A stretch of DNA of 64,000 nt from Apostichopus japonicus (lineage: Eukaryota; Echinodermata; Holothuroidea; Aspidochirotida; Stichopodidae), in assembly GCF_037975245.1 (NCBI RefSeq), contig NC_092573.1, positions 21,233,265 to 21,297,264 of the forward strand, written 5' to 3'. Under the pieces are notes generated by a model. That model was not told the DNA's origin. It ran no database searches and worked only from the letters and a program-made list of their open reading frames with translations. The first letter of the stretch is position 1. Every line of letters starts with the position of its first letter. Below, piece by piece: positions 1 to 13,560 of the stretch. The position numbers and the translations under genes were made by a program.

Positions 1-1570
1 TAATACCCCCCCCCCCTTTTTTTTTCAATCAACTGAAAGCAACAATAACTGGTCACTTCTCCCAGTTAGTATTACTATGTTGCAGAGACCTAAAAATTAC
101 AGTCCTTCTGTTTAATAGATATAGGACTATTTTGAGGCAACGTATTAATTGTGTAACTGCAGTTATGACTAACAACAATAATTTATTATCTTCTACAGAC
201 TTCATTACTATAGAAAGATGTACGGTTGTGAACAAACTCAAATGCTTTAAAACTTTCAAGATTACCTGATTCATCAAGTCTGCTCGTCAAGTCAAACATG
301 TTTGTTTTCACATGTGGAGATTGCATGTTGGAGGTTATGATTTGCATTTAGTTATAAAAGAGAGACCATTTGTGGGAAGATCAAAAAGCTACAATTTGTT
401 TTGGGGAAAGGGGGGATAGAATTAAATAATCATAACAAATCAAGGGAATTTTATGTAGTAAATAGGGATGGATGAATTCATCAGGGGGAAAGTAATTTTA
501 AAGATCAGTAAAACTGAAATAATTTCTATAATCGTTTTTATTTGATACTTTCTTAATAAACACATTATTATCAGCGTAATTAATCTATTTGATTCGTTTC
601 CAGCCCTTTCAGTCAGGAGAATTCTTCCACAAAGATGTACAAAGAAAATCTTATGATTAAGATATGTCATTAATATGTTCATAACTGAGCATTAACAAAC
701 TCAGAAGAGGTATTTATTCCTAGTTTCTCAATGTCACATTAACATCTACGTACACATTAAAGTATCATAGAGTCGCCAACTAAAACACTGACGCCAAAAA
801 TATAAGTTCCGCGATGACGTTGAATTGATTCGTCAAGCATGCATGCATCCGGTGAATGACATTTAGAGAACTGACCTATAGTTTGTGTGATAAGAATGAG
901 AGAAAAGAAGCCAAGAAAAATGAAGAATTCTAGAGAAAATGCAGAATTATCATTTTCTCTTGAGGAGTTTATTAAATTATTTTATTGATGTATGCAGACG
1001 ATTAATCAAACTAGGTTAAAAAAAATGAAGAAAAATGCATTACTTTTTAACGATGCTTTTGGCTCTTTGCCAGTACTTTGAGTTAGATTAAATACCTGTC
1101 TTCTAGTAATGATTCTCTTAAAATACGATAAAGTCCATGGAAAGAATTCTACTTTTTGTGTGGGGTCCGTTAGTTTTAGAAAGAAAAACAAATGTTTGTT
1201 TGTTTGTTCAGCACCAGGTTCCCCGAATATTCAGATGTGATTTCGTCGATAACAATATCGTTAACAGAAAAAAAGGGTATTAGAAATATCTGTTTAATCA
1301 AAGTAAATCTGATTATGTGGAGTCAAGATACCCTCGCCAACCCCCTGTCAAAAATATGTAAAAGAGATTTAAAAAAAAGTAGAAGTATTATCAGATGCAA
1401 AATTCGATCGGAAAAGGGTAGTTTGATTGCAGAGGAAGCCGAGCAATTATTCTGAGGTGAGGTAGAAATTAATGTTTCCTTTGTCATTTGCTAGTAAGAA
1501 GTATATAGTACATCATTCTGAAATCCATAACAAATTAATAACAGACACATTTTCACTACAACTACCCAAC
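1..1570. other. Non-coding AT-rich stretch
   Basis: Opens with a run of 11 C followed by 9 T (6-25). The short open frames here have no recognisable domain and no coding-like composition. I see no gene, element end or RNA motif. Confidence 0.6.
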
Positions 1571-1676
1571 CAAATTGACCCCCTGCCTCCATCCTCCTAC
1601 CTCCCTCCCCCTCCGTCCCTCCCCTTCCTCCCTCCCTCTCCTCCCCCTTCCTCTCCCTCCTTCCCTTCCCAATAAA
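1571..1676. repeat. Polypyrimidine (C/T) tract
   Basis: About 100 bases of almost pure C and T on the plus strand, built from CCTCC and CCCTT variants. It could form triplex (H-) DNA. The glycine/arginine/glutamate-rich frames across it on the minus strand come from the low-complexity composition and are not genes. Confidence 0.85.
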
Positions 1677-4600
1677 AAGTAGAGAAAGAAAAACAAACAA
1701 ATCACATGCAACAACAAAGCCACCATCACAAACAACAAGAAACGTATGGAAGGCCATTTGCGAACAATGACAAAAACAAACGTTGTTGACCGGTAACTTG
1801 TGGGTATATATAGAATTAACAACACGATAATTGTGGCTCATATAAGGTTGTCAAAAACAAAAGGAACGTGACATGATCAATTTGTTTATCAACGTGTCCA
1901 AGTTGGTAATATCTCTTTACGAATGATCAACCATGCAGAAAAACGACTAAACCGCGAGATTTTCAATTTTCTTCCATCCACGGAGCCACAGTGTTAATGA
2001 AGAAATGTTTACGGACCCCTCCCACCACCCCCCACCCTGAGTCAGTAGTAGGGAGAATTTCAATTGGACCTCATTCACAACATGGTTGAAGGGATAGATT
2101 ATGAAAATCTCTGTTTTTTTCCCAAACCTGGGACTCCCGGATTTTCCTCACTGCCTGACATTGTATATCAGGTTTAGTAAAATGTCGACGGACCCTTTCG
2201 GTTTTAAATGCATTGAAGACTCGCGCACAAAGAAACGTCTGGTGCCGGTAATCTGACCGAGTTTCGAATGAGGTGTAACAGAACTGTTAGACACCACCAT
2301 CGATCCCAGAAAATACACACACAGCTTGCTACTGTCGGTAATTAGACACTAGTGTACAGTCAATACATTCAGGTACGGCCACAACACAGTGTACATAGCA
2401 GCGATGGACATCTCAGGTCTAGATAAAAGATAACAAGGTATCACGTTCCATTACTGTCTGCATTTTGTAGCGACAAGAAAAAACTTCACTTGCAAGCAAC
2501 GGAAAGTTAACTTTTTCAGAGGGCGGCACGTGGTTTGGGGCGAGTCTTCAATGCCTTTAAGGACCCTAATTTCCCGACCAACTCTCTGTGGACCCCTTTC
2601 CCCCTCGTTATAATCATAGAGGCCGTCGAACCCCAGGTTGAACAGCGATCTTTGATGGGATATTATGATATTATTTTGTTATGACAGTAAAGTGTACTTT
2701 GCTTTCGTTTATTTGAAGTTACTTGTGATTGAAACGTAAGGTATTTACTTTAATGCACCAAAACTGCAACAGGAACTATGAAATGAGGGATTGGGGGGGG
2801 GGGGGGGTTAGGGTGGGGAGTGTGAAGGTGGGGCAATAAAAAACTATAGCAAACACATGAAGTTTTGGAGAACACAGCAATTCTGTTTGATAAGGCGATA
2901 AAAGTACAGGCAGGAACGAAGAAATAGTGGTTTACACCACCTCAGTGAAAATCATATAAGTCAGTCCCAAACTGATTCGAAGTCGGTCCCAAATTTAGAA
3001 TAGATTTAAGTAAAACTCCGACCAGCAAAATCCCATGTGTGAGATAAGAAATGATGACATCGACAATATTTATTCCACATTTAGCGTTTTATTTTGTGAT
3101 ACAATTGAAGATAAGAATGAACACACATCATTACTTATATACATACCGTATACATATGACGCTCAGAAACGTCAGAAGTCCTATACCTCGTGAATATTTA
3201 CAAATTAAAGTTTTAACTCTAATATTTTAATTTTTCGCACCAAAATATGATTTGCTAGAAATAAAAAACAATAACCCAAATGCACATTTATTGGTTAATC
3301 ATAAGACAGGAAAAGAATAATAAAAAGTATAATATTGTTCAATCTCAAAAATGCATACAATATGTATGTTATTTAAATTGAATAAAGTCTTATATTATAA
3401 GGACTCTTTCACACAAACGCCTTACTGTTTACTTGTTCGTACAGTATGATTATATGTTATGGTTTATCCTACCACGAAGACTAGTAGCGAATTAATTGGT
3501 ACATGTGAGGACATAAAAGAGATGAGAGGAGGGGGAGATGATAATTGTTATGGTACAAAAGCATCATAAAAGAAGAAAACATAAATATATTAAGAATTCA
3601 TAAGAAATGCACGAAAGTGTTATAATGTTCTCGTTACGGTTTAACTTTCAATTCTCAGGAAACATGCGCATAAAACAATTATACATAAAGTTGGGACAAA
3701 GTGTGGGACATAGAAAGAGAAAGAGAGGGGAGGAGGGGCAGGGGAGGGGGTATTTGGATACGGAAATAAAGATCAACGATTCTGGACACGCCCATACAGA
3801 CCTATCGAATATTGGTCATACATATTAACTCTTCCAATATCGGTGTCCTACTCAAAGAACGTACGCGCTTAAAGTTATATTTCCAGTTTTCATGCTCCTC
3901 CCTCCTCCTCCTCTTCTCCTCGAAGTTGGAACCGTCGAGCGCCAAGTCAATTTCCCCGGGGTTATTATTTCACCGTGTACCCTTTTTCAACTCTTCATTT
4001 GCCCTTAAGTATATGATGTAAATGAGAATATGCGTCTTTTTGCCATATTTTGCCAGGTCCCTCCATGCATATTTTTCCGATACCCTTAGCTGACCTCGTG
4101 CCCCGGGAATTTACACCCCCCCCCCCCAATTAGCCCCTATCGTCGGGCCTGATGAAAGCTAAACATTAACGGAACAGCCCAGTTAAGAACTCACCTTTGT
4201 GTGTGACTTTTTAGATGATTATACAAATGAATGGAATTATTATATATGAGGGAAAATCGGATAAAGCCAGGTGTTCGCCATTTTGCTTGCGTGATAGTAT
4301 AGTACCGTACATACACAGTTATATGAGCTTAGACCAAATTAACAAACTTGAAAAATACAATACGACACATAAGTTTATGAAAATTTCACAAATTCCATCT
4401 ATTTCTACGGAAGAGTTTATTTTGAGAGTCCTTACTACGTCACGTTTTCTAGACTTCAATTTTAAGGCTTAAATAACAAACAAAAAAAGGTGCATCTGGT
4501 GGTTTCTGACAAGCGGAATAATTTTACGTTATTACAATTCATTATGAGGTAAACACTTCCTATTGTCATTAAAATTATCTGGAAAAATTTCAAGTGTATA

Positions 4601-5484
4601 AATTTACTTTCAACTTCACTCATGCGTTCAAACGTAGCCGAACATCTTAGCAAAAATATAAAAATTAGTAACTGGAAAAAGGAAAAAAAGAACTTAATAT
4701 GACATAAATGTTTAAAATTGGTGTTTCTTCTTTATCATGTTCAAAATATGGAAGACACCGACATGCATAAAACGAATATCGGGTTCGAAAATTCATTTAT
4801 TTATCTTTAAAACTTAACTTTGCTTGAACCTTAAATAAAGTGCAAAAAAAAAAAATTATGATAAAATTTATGAACTATTTTGCAATAAAATTAATATGAG
4901 AGAAGAAGCATAATTTTCTAGAACTTGTCTACCTAAGATTTGAATCTTTCAAGAATAGTAGATTAATCAATAGATAAATTTGGCCTTAGTTTGCCAGCCG
5001 TTTGTTATACTTGCCAAACTACATAGACAAGAATATTGAGTCCCGTAAGAAATCTACCAGAATTTGTCCATTGAGAGGATAAGAGTTTACTCCTAATGTT
5101 CCCTCATATGATGTCCATTCATGGTTTTAATATAAATGTACAATTAATGTTTACTTATAAATATTCATGAACCCACAGGCCCTACATTAATACTTCTCAG
5201 TCCACAAAAAAAAAACCATTTTCCCCAAGGAAAATAAAAAACAGCGGTTTTGTGTAATTGTTACATATATAGATTCATAATTTATTATTATCAGTGTTAT
5301 GACAAGTTCCACACAGTTCTAGATCGAGCTACTCTGAAAACGTAACAAGGTGCAAGACGGAACTAATAGCGCCGTAATGACGTATTTGTTGTTCTGGTAG
5401 AGGTGTTAAGGATTTTTTTTTTTTTTTTTGTAGTGTGTACGCGTCACATCATGTTAGCAAGTGTTATCTTACTCTCTCTTTTTA
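1677..5484. other. Non-coding stretch with homopolymer tracts
   Basis: Contains a G15 run (2793-2807), a C12 run (4116-4127), a purine-rich patch near 3715-3750 and a long T run near 5411-5429. No open frame has a recognisable domain. The 1980-2650 part is richer in G+C than its surroundings, but I could not assign it to a known element. Confidence 0.5.
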
Positions 5485-6165
5485 TAACTCTGAGAAAGGG
5501 CTTGATGAAAGGGCTTGTTTATTGCCTACTGCTTGAGTTATGTACTGGCTGTTCCATGTGACATGTACCGGCTGTTTCCTTTGTTATGTACTGGCTGTTG
5601 CCTGTGTTATTTACTTGCTCTTTATTATATCTCTGTGAAAGGGCTTGATGAAAGGGCTTGTTTATTGCCTTCTGCTTGAGTTATGTACTGGCTGTTCCAT
5701 GTGACATGTACCGGCTGTTTCAATGTTATGTACTGGTTGTTGCCTGTGTTATTTCCTTTTTTTATATCTCTGAGAAAGGGCTTGATGAATGGGCTGCTTT
5801 ATTGCCTACTACTTGTGTTATGTACTGGTTATCTCATGTGTTACTACTGGATATTTTATGTGCTTTCGTGCTGGCTATATCCTGCCATACGAACTGGCTG
5901 TTTCCTGTCTTATGTACTGGCCGTTTCCTGTATTATGCGCTAGTTGTTAACACTGTATTATGTTGTTTTCCTTGTGCTATTTTTACATGCTTTTTTCCTT
6001 TGTCATGTTCTAGCCGTTACTTGTGTTATCGTATGTATGACTCATCTGTGTTACATATTGGTTAGTTCCTGTGTTAGGTTCTAACATTTTCCCTGTTTTA
6101 TCATACTACCTATCGGTCCCCTGCATTGTGTTCTAGTTGTTTTCATGTGTTATGTACTTATTGAG
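5485..6165. repeat. Two-level tandem array (about 140-bp and 23-bp periods)
   Basis: Three copies of a long unit start with the same TGAGAAAGGGCTTGATG-like words near 5491, 5634 and 5771 (spacing 143 and 137). Within and after them runs a shorter unit of about 23 bases around GTGTTATGTACTGGCTG, which decays towards 6165. The long cysteine- and leucine-rich open frame across it (5658-6065) is a by-product of the repeat. Confidence 0.8.
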
Positions 6166-7052
6166 TTTGATTGATTTCAGCTGATTTTTCCATTTCACTG
6201 CACTGGCTGGACGATGCGCATAACTGAGTAGAATTCAGTAAATTCGATAACATTATAAATATATTCCGATGTTAAGAGTACACCACATATAGCATCCCGG
6301 GCTTAGACGTACGCCAAAAGGAATATATAACCTACCCTTCAAATTGTTGAGGCCGCCAAACCACGTTCGACAATGGTATACTCACTATCGTTAAATATAC
6401 CATTCTGGTGTCATTTCACTCGTTTACACATATTTTAATCAAAAAGTGAATTAATGATAGCGATAATAACAATATATAAGAATCGATTTCCAATTTCAGG
6501 GAAATATAACGGTTAACTGTCGCCTTCGTCGAAATACCCTTTTTTTTAAAAAGAAAACGACAGTTGCTGTGTTTCATTTTACCTCTGCGGACAGGTATTC
6601 ATCTTAAGAGGGGAAAAAAACAGTAGATAAAATGTCACTCAATCTTAAAGTCATTTGAATTTCTACACATTTCATTCAAATTCAGACTGCTTTCGCGACT
6701 TCTTATCGAAAATTTCTGTCATCGTAATATAGAGTATTTTTATGATAGGGGTATACCTTAATCGCTATCTCTGTTCCTTATGCAGATTTCTTCCAAGGTG
6801 AGTCTAACTCTCATACCTACTTGTTACCATGCGCTCCCGATAAATGGAACCCCCCCCCCCCCGCCCGCCTTACCAAATTTGACGGTATTTCATGTTGCAG
6901 GAAACAACGAACGGTGGAGAAACCTTAATATAACATCCAATAAATACAGTTCATGTCAACCATAGACAAGAGAAATTGCGGTGATGATATGAGAACCATT
7001 TGGCTTTAAGTTTTCGCGGAACAGATTCTATATATAGTTTGATATGATGCTA
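6166..7052. other. Non-coding stretch downstream of the receptor
   Basis: This lies 3' of the minus-strand receptor gene. It has a C13 run (6850-6862) followed by GC-rich sequence, and a short segment at 6786-6797 bracketed by splice-like signals on the plus strand. I found no clear polyadenylation signal for the receptor close to its stop. Confidence 0.5.
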
Positions 7053-8141
7053 CTAGATATTATCCGTTGCCGGTTGTAACGGTTCGGTTGATGCCTTATC
7101 TGTGCCCGTGCCGTTGCTAGGTCTCCCTTTGAATTTGCTCGCCGCCATTGAGTATTGCGACTGTTCTAGGATGTTCGTCTGATTCGTTTTACCGGAATCG
7201 GATGATGCTTTCTTGGTGGTGTTAAAGACATTGAAATACAAGAATACGTAAGGGTTAGCCGTACTGTTGCAAACAGCAAATATGGCGAAGATTGCGTAAA
7301 GAACTTTATTGAAATTTCTTGCCACTTCATCTTTCGAATATAGAAGAATCATCTCCGTCAGGAAATACGGCGTTTGGCAAATTATATATACACCGATGAT
7401 GACAAAGGTCATCTTTAATGTTCTCCATCTGGATGTGCGTTGCCATGACGATTTGGTCTGGAACATTCTCGACCCTTGACCTAACCACAGGCGATGTAAG
7501 ATGCAAGAATAGGTGAAACACATCACGCAGAACGGTATTACATAAGCACAGAGTGTAACGTAAGTGAAATAGACCTTCAATTGCCAATCATACCGATTTG
7601 CAAAAGGTGTTTTGCAGTAATAATGACCACCGCGCTCCCGTTTTTGAAAGATGTGAAACTGAGGCAGAGAGAGGAGAAACGCCGCCAGCCAACAGGTTCC
7701 GATTACACCCGAAGCTGGGAGCTGTTTCTTGAGAGGGTGGGTGACCGAGTGATACCTGTCAATGGCGATCCCAGCGAGCATAAATGAAGAGGAAAACAGA
7801 GCGACACTTTGGGCGACGTGGAACAGACGGCAGAGGAAGTCCCCAGAGTACCACACTTTGCCTTTAACTTCGATTATCAATTCGCCTAAGATCGGGAAAA
7901 AGAGGACGCTGAGATCAGCAATAGCCAGATAGAGTACGTAGGTGTGAAATCGAGTTTTCTCCCTCCTGTGTCGGTAGATCCAGATGAAGACGAAGGTATT
8001 ACCGACTAATCCTAGAATGAAAGCGACCGAGAAGGCGACTATTCTAGAAGTACGGTCATAGTTGGGTTGATTATTAGCAGCAAGGGTGGTCACCCCATCT
8101 GTCGTCAGTTCCCAAAAGGTAGAGTTCGTGTATGACGTCAT
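7053..8141 (-). CDS. Class A neuropeptide-type G protein-coupled receptor
   Basis: A 362-residue seven-helix receptor, presumably at the plasma membrane and coupling a peptide ligand to G proteins. The start is chosen because the N-terminus is extracellular in type, with an N-glycosylation site (NST, residues 6-8), and A stands at -3. Visible marks: GN in TM1 (N48), LAIAD in TM2 (D76), C104 before TM3 paired with C176 in loop 2, DRY (128-130), W151 in TM4, P203 in TM5, CQTPYF in TM6 (255-260) and NSTANPYVF in TM7 (292-300). The TM6/TM7 wording and IDRYHSVTHPL resemble the GnRH/AKH, vasopressin and NPS/CCAP receptor group; that placement is inference. Two class A switches are altered: the usual TM6 tryptophan (CWxP) is Q256, and NPxxY ends in F300. 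The tail after TM7 is Ser/Thr-rich. The gene is uninterrupted in one exon. No neighbouring gene helps identify the ligand. Confidence 0.93.
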   Translation of the reverse strand: MTSYTNSTFWELTTDGVTTLAANNQPNYDRTSRIVAFSVAFILGLVGNTFVFIWIYRHRREKTRFHTYVLYLAIADLSVLFFPILGELIIEVKGKVWYSGDFLCRLFHVAQSVALFSSSFMLAGIAIDRYHSVTHPLKKQLPASGVIGTCWLAAFLLSLPQFHIFQKRERGGHYYCKTPFANRYDWQLKVYFTYVTLCAYVIPFCVMCFTYSCILHRLWLGQGSRMFQTKSSWQRTSRWRTLKMTFVIIGVYIICQTPYFLTEMILLYSKDEVARNFNKVLYAIFAIFAVCNSTANPYVFLYFNVFNTTKKASSDSGKTNQTNILEQSQYSMAASKFKGRPSNGTGTDKASTEPLQPATDNI

Positions 8142-11100
8142 TTTTCAGGGGGTGGGGGGGGGAACAAGGGGGTTTCTGACTCCACCGTCGGCTTTGCATA
8201 AAAGGGATTCCGAAAGTATCTTAGATAAGTTCTGTAAGTCCAGCAACACGTGTGAAAAGGAGAGATATCTGAAAACAGAGAAAAGAAAAGACAAGCATAA
8301 ATAGATAGCAAAACAGTAAATTATTTCTTTATAATTTTGGATTGTAAGTTGATCTTTTTGGAAAAGAAAACTTGTGTAGTCTACCAATAATATATGCATT
8401 AACCTTTGTTTCATCATTACATGCACCTTTATCATTAGTATAACACGAGTGTATACGAATTGTGTCAGTTTGAGCTGAATTTCCCTTTGTTTTGCCCATC
8501 ATTATACAGAAGAATGTCGTTTATGAACCGCACGGACATAATTACCACGAAATTGTTGTTGTTGTTATTCTTTAACATTATCAGGCATTCTTGTAGTAAG
8601 TTCACAGCAACATGAGTATATGCGTACAGTTAATATAAGCACGAGTATAAGGTATTACGCGCCAGTCTGAGTACTCAGTCATGCAATGTTCTGCACTAGA
8701 TATCCAAAAAGTGCAAATGCGAGTACAACTTAATCCATGAGGCTGGGAAATTCGAGTATACATCTAATTAGTTTGAAGACAAGTTTGTGTACAAAACTAC
8801 ATATCTGCCAATCGTGTGCTTCAGAATCACCATTCCACTTATGTTAAAACTTTACTGATTACCGCCTTGTATATCATGAGCACATGTAGAACGAAACTGG
8901 ATGTATCAATGTCCATGAATATATTTCCTTGCCCCAAAAAATGTAACTTCATAATTTGTTGGTTGCAGTAATAAAGTTGGAGTTTATTCGTTCAGATCTA
9001 AAAAGCGAATCCTTCGACTCATTTTTAATTTACAGATACAGAGATAATTAATCTAAGATGCTGTCAGCATTCATTAGGATAAACACCCGGACTTCTTAAG
9101 TTTTTTTTGGAAGAAAATAAACAAAAAAAGGTTATATTTCAATTTTGTATCTCCCTTTGGAAGGTTATCAATGCCGAAGTCACGGGAAGTCATAATAGAG
9201 TTAAGCTCATCTCTAACACATCCCGGGTTCTGTGTTCTGACGGATTTGAAATCTCCACGGATACGCAGTCACCAGGTTAGAAAGTTTCCACAAAAGGTGA
9301 GCTTCATCACGTCGCGGAAAAATCAACAGTGGTATATATGACAATCTTCGACTCACGGGCTTTAAAATACGTGATATCAAAGTCAGGCTGTCGCCACCTG
9401 ACCAACCGATGAGGGAGAAAGGAAGATAAGAAGTTGAAGGACAAACTCGGTGGAGAGGAGGCTGAATGCATCTTTAATAACCAAGAATTAGATATATTCT
9501 TATTCATGTTTATGAATTCACTCTGATTTCATACTTCACGATTATTTTCACGCTCACTATTTTAAGATTTCATGATCTGTCCACAGTTCACGATTTCCAC
9601 TGTTGACGAACCTTTGCGCGTTCACATTCACAAAAGTTTTCCATAAACGTAAACAAGGAATAATTATACTGGGCTACGGAAATGCAAGCCAATAGGTTGA
9701 CGATATTTCTCTAACCGTTATACCGTACCCCTTAACCGTTGACGAGTTATCGGTTTCCTCAAACATATATGTCAATACCGTTGTAGTATTCTAAGGTACC
9801 ATATTCATAAATCAATGGTCAAACTTCATGAAACGATGAAGTTTGTTTTTTAAGCTATTGTCTGCTTACACTATAACGTCATTTTCAAAACGCAATAATG
9901 CATTGGAGGGGTCTGACGTTTCGATCTTTCTAGGAACTTCTTCAGATGTAAATTTAAGCGAAAACAGACATATGACACAAGTAATAAAACGGACAAATGG
10001 ACAGACAAACATTGAATTAGATTCAAATAATAATAATAAAGATAAAGACGTTACGATAAACGAGGGACTTTAATCCGCTCTAGACTACATATCTATTAAC
10101 GAAAATAGTATTTATTGAAATAATCCAGGAAAAATAATGCCTTGGACTGGCGTTGTGAAAATTTACTAAATTTTTAACTTGGAAGCCCAAATTAAACTGG
10201 TACAAGAAGTCATCGATCATTTCTTAGAGATATTGCATTTCAGATCTATTATAATGTATGCTTTACAACACCAAATATTTTGCACGAATCGAATACATAA
10301 AATCAGTCACAAAATTCTAGAAATAAAAAATTAATGCAGTTTCCTCTGCTGTTTTACTATACATTCGAATCTGAGGTTTCTCCACTGAGATTACTATTTA
10401 CTGAAGCATTATGAAATAGTATGTCAAGAATGATCGAACAGGTAGGAAATGAGATACAGAATTTTTATTTCCCTGGTGGCGTATTAAATTTTAATATAGA
10501 AGGATTAGTTAATCCCTCAAAAGGAGACTAAAAAGTTACCGGAAAAGGACGTAATGTTTTGACAGCTTTGTATTATGTTACAGTATCTAAAGTTATCAGT
10601 TCGATGGCTTATATAACATCAACCTTTAGAAGATTCATTATATGCCGAGGGTTTTGTATCATTTTCTCACCCCCCCCCCCACCCCCACCCTTGCTTCTAG
10701 AAGTAAGGATGGATCATATGTTGATACAATTATACAAAACAGAAGATTGTAGCTGTTGACAAAAGCCTTCTGCAACGCTTTACTACCTTAGTGATTTGGG
10801 ATTGTTTAGCAAAATTTAGCTTATAAGAGCAGAAAATGAAGCTTCTACTGCACCTTACATGTGATTTAGATTAACTGTAATTTATATTAAATGTAATTTA
10901 TATTTGAGGAAACGGGAAAGAACGAATCATTACAGTTTATACAAGCCAGTTAGTCAAATGAATAGCTTCTATTACGTTACAATTAACTACCTTCGATTGT
11001 CGCTGATTTGGTTCTGGAAGGAAAACATGGCGGATCCTCGCAGGCTCATTAGTAGAGAGTGTTTACCAATCTGATGGCGCAGAGCGGTTTAAGTTCCATA

Positions 11101-11591
11101 TATTTTAACAAGTTTTAATTAAAGCCATGTACATCATTTTGTAGTTTTCAATGACATCAAGTGATTTGAAAGAAACTGAATATTAGTTAAATTGTTGTTT
11201 ACCGACGACGATATATTTTGTTTATGATGGGTCTGTCGATCTTATCTTCAAGACAAAATATTCATTTCCCAACAACAAAAACAAAACCCACTAACGCGCT
11301 CAAACTTTCTTTTCAACATGTTCAAAGATATAATGATGTGTACCTATTACCAACATGAAATTTTCATCAGTGTAAACTTTTGCATATCATATGACACCAA
11401 AGCTTCGAATGCCCGAGTTTTGGAATGACCAAAGATATATATTACGTCAAACGATATTGTATTTTTAACACTGACGATAATATTATCTCTTGTGACAAAT
11501 GTGTATGCGCGTGTTTATCTAATACCTTCATTTCGAAAGTGTAGGAGGGTATTTCTGATTGTGGTACACCATGACTGTTTATAGGCTAGAT
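8142..11591. other. Upstream region of the receptor and gene-poor DNA
   Basis: A broken G run (8149-8162) sits immediately upstream of the receptor start and may belong to its leader. The 8615-8790 part repeats GAGTA/GAGTAC words like those at 41.7-41.9 kb. A C11 run lies at 10670-10680. A 15-codon frame in good start context (from 11031, MADPRRLISRECLPI) could be a first exon but is too short to call. Otherwise nothing recognised. Confidence 0.45.
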
Positions 11592-11897
11592 CACCTGATA
11601 AACACAGAAAACACAGTAACTACTGTAAATCTTACAGTTTTGTACCAAAGTAAAATCTGGATCGTGCTATAAATCGGTAGCATGTGATATTATGTTTACA
11701 GTAAGAACTGAGGATATGTGTAATTCCTAGAAATTCAGTTGTTTGGATTTTTTTGGGATAACAAAAATCCTCAGTTCTTACTTTAATTCAAATAGCCCAT
11801 GCTACCGATTTATCATATTTATCACGATCCAGTATTTACTATGGTACAAAACTTAAAGATTTACAATAGTTACTGTAATCTCTGTGTGAATCGGTTT
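11592..11897. mobile_element. Foldback MITE, copy 1
   Basis: The two halves are inverted copies of each other (roughly 140-150 bases each, diverged) around a short spacer near 11735-11760. Words shared by both arms include CTGGATCGTG, AAATCGGTAGCATG and AAGTAAGAACTGAGGAT. The copy is flanked by the 7-base direct repeat GCTAGAT (11585-11591 and 11898-11904), read as a target duplication. A second copy lies at 63675-63988. It has no coding capacity, so it is a non-autonomous DNA element. I could not place the superfamily. Confidence 0.88.
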
Positions 11898-13518
11898 GCT
11901 AGATACCTTTCTGAAAATTAAGGTGAACTGTAATTAATAATTTGTTCAGAGTAATCGTGGTCTACTTAATTATTTTGATATGCACGGTTTATAGACACTT
12001 CAAGAAAAGAAAAATGTCAGACAAAAACATTGTGACGAAACCATGGAAACAGAACATGACATTTCGAGCAAACTGATGAAGCGGCACGAGTCGCTTATTT
12101 GATTTAGATACATTTGTTTGCATCTTTGTATAAAGAAAGTTCTAGACCATATCGTCAAGACTATAACTACATACTAACATAAGAACAGTCTATTGGCCCT
12201 TGAGAACACAATGTGCAGGTGATTATTTTCGTTTGTTTTCGAAGGGCTTCACAGGAAATTTGGACACAGAAGGCTCCCATGAGGCATAATCGTAATAAGT
12301 TTTTGTGATGAGTCGCAATATTAATATATATATTTATTATCTTTAACGTTAGTTTTAATTGTCAATATAAATGATCATGTTCTCATTGAAATTGAAATTG
12401 CAATCAAGTTTTCATTTTCTTAATATATATTTTAACAGTGCAGGAGATGTTGTATATTAAGTAAAGATAATTACAACGTTTTATTCTCATGTGGTTTGCA
12501 TTTTAATTCTGTTTGACTACTTGGGGCGTTTACAGAACCTCATTGAGGCATCATGCATTCAATCTTTCAGACAAGCTGATTTGTTGAAAGCCTACCGTTA
12601 TTTTTAAGTATGACAATTGAAACCTACTGTTATGTGTCTCCAAATAATATTATAGTTTATGAAAAGTGAGAGAAAGTGATGCCAACTAATAAAATTAGGA
12701 AAAGGTGGAAGTATGTAATAAGTATCGATGCATGAATGGATGCATTGTAATCATAGATTATTGAAGTTTAAAAGATTAAAAAATAAATTGCTAATGGCTC
12801 AAATTATACCGCAAAACTATGAATAGAACTTGACGGTTAGTGATTCGAAACTATCTGCTTAATTATCAACACTAATCAGCAATGTCTATTAAGGTAGAGG
12901 TTTCAAAATGTGGGGGTTGGACTAAATTAAGATTTAGCCCTTTAGCTTCAGTAACAATGTTACATGGAATATTTCCATATCTTTTATAAATTCAAATATA
13001 GGAAAGAAATCAGTGCTTAAGGTGTTATTTTCAATCTCAGAAACCTAAGATGCATGAAGGCCACACGTAGCGTGAGCTGGAAAAGATACAAACAGGTTGA
13101 AGGACCGATAAGATGGGTGCAGGGAATAATCTAATAATAAAGAATGTAAAAAGATATGAGAGATTGAAACACGTGGGAAATACGACGAGTAAATAAGATT
13201 GTTACCGGTGTCAAAAATGATTCTGTTCTCGTGTCTTGTGAACTGTAGAAGCAACGACATTACACCTAGAAAGAAAATGGGAATCCAAACCAATTCAACG
13301 CACCAGGGATGATTGGGGAGGTGTTTCAAATCAGCAAAATTGTTTCAATTTCATGGTGACTGAACAACCTATTTCCACTTCTTACTGACTTCCAGATATT
13401 TAATGCAATCAACTCGAAAAAACATTCGTTCGTGCGCAAAATTATATTTGAAAGAATTATCCTATGTATTGAAAGTATAAACAGTTGCCTTAGTATGTGC
13501 AACTGAAATTCACAACAA

Positions 13519-13522
<4 letters not shown>
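11898..13522. other. Non-coding stretch
   Basis: AT-rich, no recognisable coding frame or element end. The minus-strand frame at 13045-13329 has no domain I know. Confidence 0.5.

Positions 13523-13557
<35 letters not shown>
13523..13557. repeat. (AT)n microsatellite
   Basis: 35 bases of uninterrupted AT dinucleotides. Confidence 0.97.

Positions 13558-13560
<3 letters not shown>

Noticed and set aside
1491-1841. Gly/Arg/Glu-rich minus-strand frame
   Set aside because: It follows from the polypyrimidine tract.
5658-6065. 135-residue frame with many Cys, Leu and Tyr
   Set aside because: It lies wholly in a tandem array; the periodic peptide reflects the repeat.
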